From assembly GCA_900757195.1 (NCBI GenBank), contig CAAEMZ010000029.1:1-53159 (forward strand): a stretch of DNA of 53,159 nt, read 5' to 3'. Below the pieces are notes generated by a model, which was not told where the DNA came from, made no database searches, and worked only from the letters and a program-made list of their open reading frames with translations. Made by a program: the position numbers and the translations under genes. Below, one piece after another: positions 49,029 through 53,159 of the stretch; the first letter of the stretch is position 1, and every line of letters starts with the position of its first letter. Source of the stretch: Lachnospiraceae bacterium. Its GTDB lineage: Bacteria > Bacillota > Clostridia > Lachnospirales > Lachnospiraceae.

Positions 49029-49102
49029 AATAAACGTAAGCGCCTTTCTTTATAATAATAGTATAATCGTTGATCGACCTCTATAATAAATAATACGTAG
49101 GT

Positions 49103-49131
49103 ATTATAGCATATTCCTTCTTTTCTGGCAA
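49103..49131 (-). promoter_or_regulatory. Sigma-A promoter for ttcA-xer (minus strand)
   Basis: On the minus strand TTGCCA (49126-49131), 17 bases, and TATAAT (49103-49108). Confidence 0.8.
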
Positions 49132-49182
49132 TAACTTTTCGTAAAAGCTGCGTTTAGCGAATAGTTTGAAACAGACAGGAAT

Positions 49183-49207
49183 GGGCTGCTCTTTCTTTGA
49201 ACAGCCC
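49183..49207 (-). terminator. Weak terminator-like hairpin after rluD
   Basis: GGGCTG and CAGCCC (49183-49188, 49202-49207) pair, but only ATTCCTG follows on the minus strand. Confidence 0.35.
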
Positions 49208-49235
49208 GGTATTTTCAATTGTTTCATATTTTATT

Positions 49236-50153
49236 TTATGATGCACTGTGTCTGAGTTTTTCCAACAGTTCCTGAAAGTATTCCGGTAAAGGGGTTTCAA
49301 ATTCCATATATGCACCGCTGGTTGGATGGATAAATCCAAGAACCTTTGCATGAAGTACCTGACCCTGAAGTTTAAAAGGCTGTTTTGACGGTCCGTAAAC
49401 CGGATCACCCAATAACGGATATCCGATGGATGCCATGTGTACACGAATTTGATGGGTACGTCCGGTTTCAAGCTCACATTCAATATAGGTGTATTTTCCG
49501 AACCGTTCCAGTACTTTATAGTGCGTCACAGCATTTTTGCCGTTTTTGTAGTTGACAGCCATTTTCTTCCGGTCAACGGGATGTCTGCCAATCGGCGCGT
49601 CCACAGTGCCTTCATCTGCTTTCAGATTATTCCATACGATGGCATGGTATTTCCGTGTGATACTGTGAACCTTTAACTGTTCGGCGATGCAGTTATGGGA
49701 CTTATCGTTTTTACAGATAACGAGGACGCCGGTAGTATCCTTATCGATACGGTGGACAATTCCCGGACGCATAACCCCGTTGATGGATGAAAGGGAATCT
49801 CTGCAGTGATAAAGAAGTCCGTTAACTAATGTACCGTCCATATGTCCGGCACTCGGATGAACGACCATGTCCTTGGGTTTGTTGACCAGTAAGACATCGC
49901 TATCCTCATAGATGATATCCAACGGTATATCCTGAGCCTCGATATCAAGGCTTACAGGCTCCGGAAAGCTGATTTCCACCTGCTCTCCCGCTTTTACCTT
50001 GTAATTGGCTTTAACAGGCTTTAAATTAACGCAGACACGGCCTTCCTTTATCAGTTTCTGGATATAGGACCTGGATGTATCCGGAAGATAATCACTGATG
50101 ACCCGGTCAATGCGAAGTCCGTTTTCGGTTTCATTTATTATCCAGCTATTCAT
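49236..50153 (-). CDS. rluD: RluD/RluA family 23S rRNA pseudouridine synthase
   Basis: The 305-residue protein has an N-terminal S4 RNA-binding domain (GLRIDRVISDYLPDTSRSYI) and the RluA-type catalytic domain, with GIVHRIDKDTTGVLV holding the catalytic aspartate and TGRTHQIRVHMA downstream. It isomerises uridines in rRNA or tRNA; Firmicutes carry several such paralogues and the target is not certain. The start is ATG 50153, with GAGAGG ahead, and it overlaps lspA by 8 bases. The lspA-rluD order is widely conserved. Confidence 0.93.
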   Translation of the reverse strand: MNSWIINETENGLRIDRVISDYLPDTSRSYIQKLIKEGRVCVNLKPVKANYKVKAGEQVEISFPEPVSLDIEAQDIPLDIIYEDSDVLLVNKPKDMVVHPSAGHMDGTLVNGLLYHCRDSLSSINGVMRPGIVHRIDKDTTGVLVICKNDKSHNCIAEQLKVHSITRKYHAIVWNNLKADEGTVDAPIGRHPVDRKKMAVNYKNGKNAVTHYKVLERFGKYTYIECELETGRTHQIRVHMASIGYPLLGDPVYGPSKQPFKLQGQVLHAKVLGFIHPTSGAYMEFETPLPEYFQELLEKLRHSAS

Positions 50154-50652
50154 GGGAACCTCTCTTTTTGAACTGTATAAAGTCAAAATCCGTATCTTCT
50201 TTATAGACAAATAAAACAACAAAAATCAACAGTGCGGCTGCAATCACAACATACATATCCGCCACATTGAAAATTGGAAAATCAATTGGTTCAAAGTAGA
50301 TAAAATCAACAACATAATGACGGAAAGCCCGGTCGATAAAATTACCGATGGCTCCTGAAATAACGAGTATGGACACCAGATGAAGCCATATATATTTTCT
50401 GTCTTCCGGTATTCGGGTGTAAATCCATAAAACACCAATTAAAATGACCAGCGTTGTCAGAATGAGCACGGGAATCTGTCCCTGCATAATGCCCCAGACG
50501 GCACCACGATTTTCATGATAGGTGAATGACAGAATATTTTTAATTAAAGGAATACTCCCGACGGGTTTTACATGGATTAAAACCATGTATTTGCTCCACT
50601 GATCCAGCGCTGTCAGAATGATGACACCGATGAAAGCTTTTAAATATTTCAT
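50146..50652 (-). CDS. lspA: Lipoprotein signal peptidase (signal peptidase II)
   Basis: LspA cleaves the signal peptide of prolipoproteins after lipidation. The 168-residue membrane protein has about four membrane segments. Catalytic aspartates are Asp107 in AIGNFIDRAF and Asp132 in FNVADMYV; ENRGAVWG near residue 47 is also typical. The window encodes at least one substrate, the lipoprotein at 29434. It overlaps aroB by four bases at its start and rluD by 8 at its end. Confidence 0.96.
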   Translation of the reverse strand: MKYLKAFIGVIILTALDQWSKYMVLIHVKPVGSIPLIKNILSFTYHENRGAVWGIMQGQIPVLILTTLVILIGVLWIYTRIPEDRKYIWLHLVSILVISGAIGNFIDRAFRHYVVDFIYFEPIDFPIFNVADMYVVIAAALLIFVVLFVYKEDTDFDFIQFKKRGSHE

Positions 50653-51731
50653 AAACAGACTCCTATTCCTTCCAGAATTTCCGCATCAGATACTTCCCGG
50701 TCGATAAATCCTTCTCCGGGATGATTCAGCAATATGAACTTGACTTTTCCGCCATCCATTTTTTTGTCCGATTTTGTAGCTGCGAGGATATCTTCAGCAT
50801 TCAGTCCGTCGATATGAATCGGGAGGTGGAATGACTGAAAGGTTTCACAGATGCGGCAGAAGTCATCTTCGGAAATCAGCCCTTTATTTTTGGAAATCGC
50901 TGCAGCGGCTATGCTGCCGACAGCAACACATTCACCGTGAAGGAGCTGGAAATTTTTCAGCTTTTCAACAGCATGGCCGACGGTATGGCCAAAATTCAAC
51001 AGTGCCCGCTCGCCCATTTCCTTTGGGTCGCGTTCCACAACGCCGCCTTTAATGAGACAGCTTTCGTAAATCATATATTCCAGAGTATCATAATCTCTGG
51101 CAAGAATCTTTTCGGCATTAGAACGTATCCATTCATAATACGCGGTATTTTTTATCAGACCATGTTTAATGACCTCAGCCATTCCGGCAGAAAGCTGACG
51201 GTCATCTAAGGTTTTCAGGGTATTCAGATTCATATAGACCAGAGCCGGCTGATGGAAAGCGCCAACCATATTTTTAAACTTCCGGAAGTCCACACCGGTT
51301 TTTCCGCCAATACTGCTGTCAACCTGGGATAACAGGGTGGTCGGAAGTTGGATGAAGTCGATTCCACGCAGGTAAGTGGCTGCCGCATAGCCTGCCATAT
51401 CGCCGGTAACACCGCCGCCGAGGGCGATAATATAATCTTTTCTGTCAAATTTTTCGAGAATAAGCTTTTCATAGATATTTTCAATAACACCCAGATGCTT
51501 GTTTTCCTCTCCTGCTTCAAATACAAAGTGAACGACTTTGGAAGCGATGCTGCAGCAAAGATTGGCAATTTCCTTTAAATATAACGGAGCTACATGACTG
51601 TCGGTAACAATACATACTTTACGGCCTTTAATGCCGGTTTCAATCAGCTTCTCTGCCAGATGTCCGTAAGAATCATCCAGACAGATATCATAAATCTTTT
51701 TTTCCTGATTTTTTATTTCAATTGTTTTCAA
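50649..51731 (-). CDS. aroB: 3-Dehydroquinate synthase
   Basis: AroB forms the carbocyclic ring of the shikimate pathway. The 360 residues contain IALGGGVTGDMAGYAAATYLRGI split over the NAD-binding loop, PTTLLSQVDSSIGGKTGVD, and the zinc ligands in LNFGHTVGHAVEK and LLHGECVAVG. Translation starts at TTG 51731 with AAGAGG ahead; no ATG in frame lies closer. Its stop overlaps the lspA start by four bases, linking shikimate and lipoprotein genes into one unit. A divIVA terminator lies just upstream. Confidence 0.95.
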   Translation of the reverse strand: MKTIEIKNQEKKIYDICLDDSYGHLAEKLIETGIKGRKVCIVTDSHVAPLYLKEIANLCCSIASKVVHFVFEAGEENKHLGVIENIYEKLILEKFDRKDYIIALGGGVTGDMAGYAAATYLRGIDFIQLPTTLLSQVDSSIGGKTGVDFRKFKNMVGAFHQPALVYMNLNTLKTLDDRQLSAGMAEVIKHGLIKNTAYYEWIRSNAEKILARDYDTLEYMIYESCLIKGGVVERDPKEMGERALLNFGHTVGHAVEKLKNFQLLHGECVAVGSIAAAAISKNKGLISEDDFCRICETFQSFHLPIHIDGLNAEDILAATKSDKKMDGGKVKFILLNHPGEGFIDREVSDAEILEGIGVCL

Positions 51732-51758
51732 GAGCAGATACCTCTTCTTTCATGATGC

Positions 51759-51807
51759 AAAATGATAAGGAGTCTGCAAGGCCATTGATACAGCCTGTAC
51801 AGACTCC
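51759..51807 (-). terminator. Terminator after divIVA (minus strand)
   Basis: GGAGTCTG and CAGACTCC (51769-51776, 51800-51807) pair, with an inner AGGC/GCCT stem, followed on the minus strand by TTATCATTTT. Confidence 0.7.
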
Positions 51808-51825
51808 ACATATTCCGGTCAGACC

Positions 51826-52452
51826 TTATTTATCAAAGATGCTTGCAATGTCTTTAATCATTGTATCATCTTCATTGGTTACGGTTTCGTCCATGTCTTC
51901 CTCTGCTTCTTTTGCCGCATTGGCAGCGACTTTGGCAGCGGCTTCCTGATAAACCGGTTTTGCAGCCGGTTCTTCACTGACAACCAGAGAATCGACCTTT
52001 GCCATTTCAATATTGAAAGCATCGCTTTCAATAAGCTCCATCTGGGAAGCAGCCAGCGCTTTATACTGGGCTTTATAAGCTTCATAGTTCTGAAGCAGGT
52101 TCATGGTTGTTGAACGAAGATTTTCCAGTTCCTGTTTGGCATCTGCAAGGATGGCTTCTGCTTTTACATGAGCCTCCTGTTCGATAACAGCCGCATTTGT
52201 TTTTGCAGAAGCAATGGTCTCTTCGGATGTTGTTTCAGCAAGAACGAGGGCTTTCTGTAAAGATTTTTCGATATCCTTGTACCGGTCCAGCCCTTCATTA
52301 AGAAGTCCGACTTTATCTTTGAGTTCCATATTTTCTCTGTATAATGATGCATAATCCGCATACAGATTCGTTAAAAAACTGTCCACATCGGCTTTGGAAT
52401 ATCCCATGCCGGATTTAAAAGTTTTTCCTTGTACATCGATTGGTGTTAACAT
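51826..52452 (-). CDS. divIVA: DivIVA-family cell-division/polarity protein
   Basis: DivIVA proteins bind curved membrane and position division, growth or sporulation factors. The N-terminal domain is recognisable (LTPIDVQGKTFKSGMGYSKADVDSFL), followed by a long coiled coil (about 45-150). The C-terminal tail is Ala/Glu/Asp-rich. The 208 residues fit the family. It lies 11 bases after the ylmH-like gene, matching the ylmH-divIVA order of the division cluster. No other dcw gene is visible in the window. Confidence 0.92.
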   Translation of the reverse strand: MLTPIDVQGKTFKSGMGYSKADVDSFLTNLYADYASLYRENMELKDKVGLLNEGLDRYKDIEKSLQKALVLAETTSEETIASAKTNAAVIEQEAHVKAEAILADAKQELENLRSTTMNLLQNYEAYKAQYKALAASQMELIESDAFNIEMAKVDSLVVSEEPAAKPVYQEAAAKVAANAAKEAEEDMDETVTNEDDTMIKDIASIFDK

Positions 52453-52463
52453 AGATACGCCTC

Positions 52464-53159
52464 CTATACATATTTGTGTACTTCAATAACACATTTATTT
52501 TTCTTTGATTTATTTTGACTGTCTGAAAAAATAAATTTTCCCTTATGACGGACAGATATAATATCGCCGTCTTTCAGATTTGCGCCGTTTGATGTGTTCA
52601 GACGGCTGTTAATATAAACCTGCCCGTTTTCAATTAAACTACAGGATTGAGACCGGGATAAACGGTAAGCAAGACTGATGACAGCATCCAGTCTTACGGA
52701 ACTGACGGACCCCCGGATAACTTCAAATTTCGGTTCTGTCAGCGCTTCAGGTAAATCAATGGCAGATACCGTAACGCTGGTATGCCGTACCTGGCGCAGT
52801 TCCTGAATAAGAAAATCCTTTACCCGATCCAGACATATAAAACGGGCAGTCGGACCGTCGATAAGAATATCACCGATGCAGTTCCTTTCAAGACCGAGCC
52901 CGAGAATACTCCCGAGATAATCCCGGTGTCCGAGATTTTCCGCATATTTTGGATACAGCGGTGTGATTTCCAGCCAGCAGACCGGATAATCGGCGTCAAT
53001 TTCAGAAAACATGGCAACCTTTCGTTCTGCCAGCGTATATCCTCCGTAAAGAACCGGGGATACGGGACCATGAAAATAATTCAGCAGAAGACTCTGAGAA
53101 TTCATATCCAGAAAATCGGAAAAACAGGGACGGTTTTGAAAATAAGCCCTTTCGGATAA
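52464..53159 (-). CDS. ylmH: YlmH-like S4-domain RNA-binding protein, 5' end cut off by window
   Basis: YlmH is an S4-domain RNA-binding protein encoded before divIVA and implicated in ribosome rescue in Bacillus. The frame is open to the window edge, and codons 53159-53106 read AYFQNRPCFSDFLDM before the ATG at 53105, a typical YlmH segment. So the gene starts beyond the window. The S4 domain is in the C-terminal half (RLDAVISLAYRLSRSQSCSL, then GQVYINSRLNTSNGANLKDGD, given here as two pieces). At least 232 residues are present, close to the family length of about 255. Confidence 0.88.
   Translation of the reverse strand, partial: LSERAYFQNRPCFSDFLDMNSQSLLLNYFHGPVSPVLYGGYTLAERKVAMFSEIDADYPVCWLEITPLYPKYAENLGHRDYLGSILGLGLERNCIGDILIDGPTARFICLDRVKDFLIQELRQVRHTSVTVSAIDLPEALTEPKFEVIRGSVSSVRLDAVISLAYRLSRSQSCSLIENGQVYINSRLNTSNGANLKDGDIISVRHKGKFIFSDSQNKSKKNKCVIEVHKYV

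Noticed and set aside
51722..51757. Eleven-codon leader peptide reading (minus strand, ATG at about 51753) overlapping the aroB start
   Set aside because: It has no ribosome binding site ahead and no repeated codon pattern of an attenuator peptide.

Overview
The window looks like a chromosomal housekeeping segment from a spore-forming, low-to-moderate G+C Firmicute, most likely a clostridial Lachnospiraceae-type bacterium (inference from gene order and protein families). Supporting signs are an alpha/beta-type small acid-soluble spore protein behind a sigma-G-like promoter, a YlbJ-type sporulation membrane protein, Gram-positive LexA boxes, an L27 with a cleavable N-terminus next to its protease Prp, and AGGAGG-type ribosome binding sites throughout. 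No tRNA, rRNA, CRISPR array, insertion sequence or prophage was recognised. Both edge genes are cut by the window: fakA on the left and the ylmH-like gene on the right.

Layout. 1-7.6 kb: fakA (partial), recG, SASP, rsmD, coaD, an acidic coiled-coil protein, then ylbJ and tmcAL on the minus strand. 7.8-11.1 kb: pta (no ackA beside it), ylbN-rpmF, plsX-acpP. 11.2-17.6 kb: rnc-smc-ftsY-ilvA. 17.6-21.8 kb: ylxM-ffh-rpsP-khpA, rimM-trmD, rplS. 21.9-25.1 kb: two signal peptidase paralogues around rbgA, then rnhB and yraN. 25.2-29.3 kb: pgeF, a PDZ/radical-SAM protein, der, plsY. 29.4-33.3 kb: an ABC transporter of the ABC_sub_bind type, a small membrane protein, a 1-Cys peroxiredoxin. 33.3-34.05 kb: a decayed stretch with a frameshifted remnant. 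34.05-38.3 kb: radical SAM protein, DUF2344 protein, RNase G, PAP2 phosphatase. 38.3-40.0 kb: two tandem cytidylate-kinase-like paralogues. 40.2-44.6 kb: rplU-prp-rpmA, then obgE-yhbY-nadD-yqeK-rsfS. 44.6-47.2 kb: lexA divergent from a yneA-like gene, then an FAD/Rieske oxidoreductase. 47.2-53.2 kb, all minus: xer-type recombinase, ttcA-like, rluD-like, lspA, aroB, divIVA, ylmH.

How it fits together. The segment links ribosome biogenesis (rsmD, rpmF, rnc, rpsP, rimM, trmD, rplS, rbgA, der, rplU, prp, rpmA, obgE, yhbY, rsfS, rng), the signal-recognition and secretion machinery (ftsY, ylxM, ffh, lepB x2, lspA), phospholipid synthesis (fakA, plsX, acpP, plsY), chromosome maintenance and damage response (recG, smc, rnhB, lexA, yneA) and cofactor synthesis (coaD, nadD).

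The least expected signals lie mostly between genes or at their edges: a nearly identical 22-bp inverted-repeat element upstream of ylbN and over the start of the ylxM-ffh transcript; a LepB paralogue whose catalytic lysine position is leucine, two genes from an intact LepB; a 39-bp palindrome before rnhB; a yraN whose only well-placed start codon is ACG; three 21-bp-spaced iterons before the second kinase-like gene; and a palindrome over the predicted start of the peroxiredoxin transcript. I did not find an obvious self-contained novel defence or mobile system.
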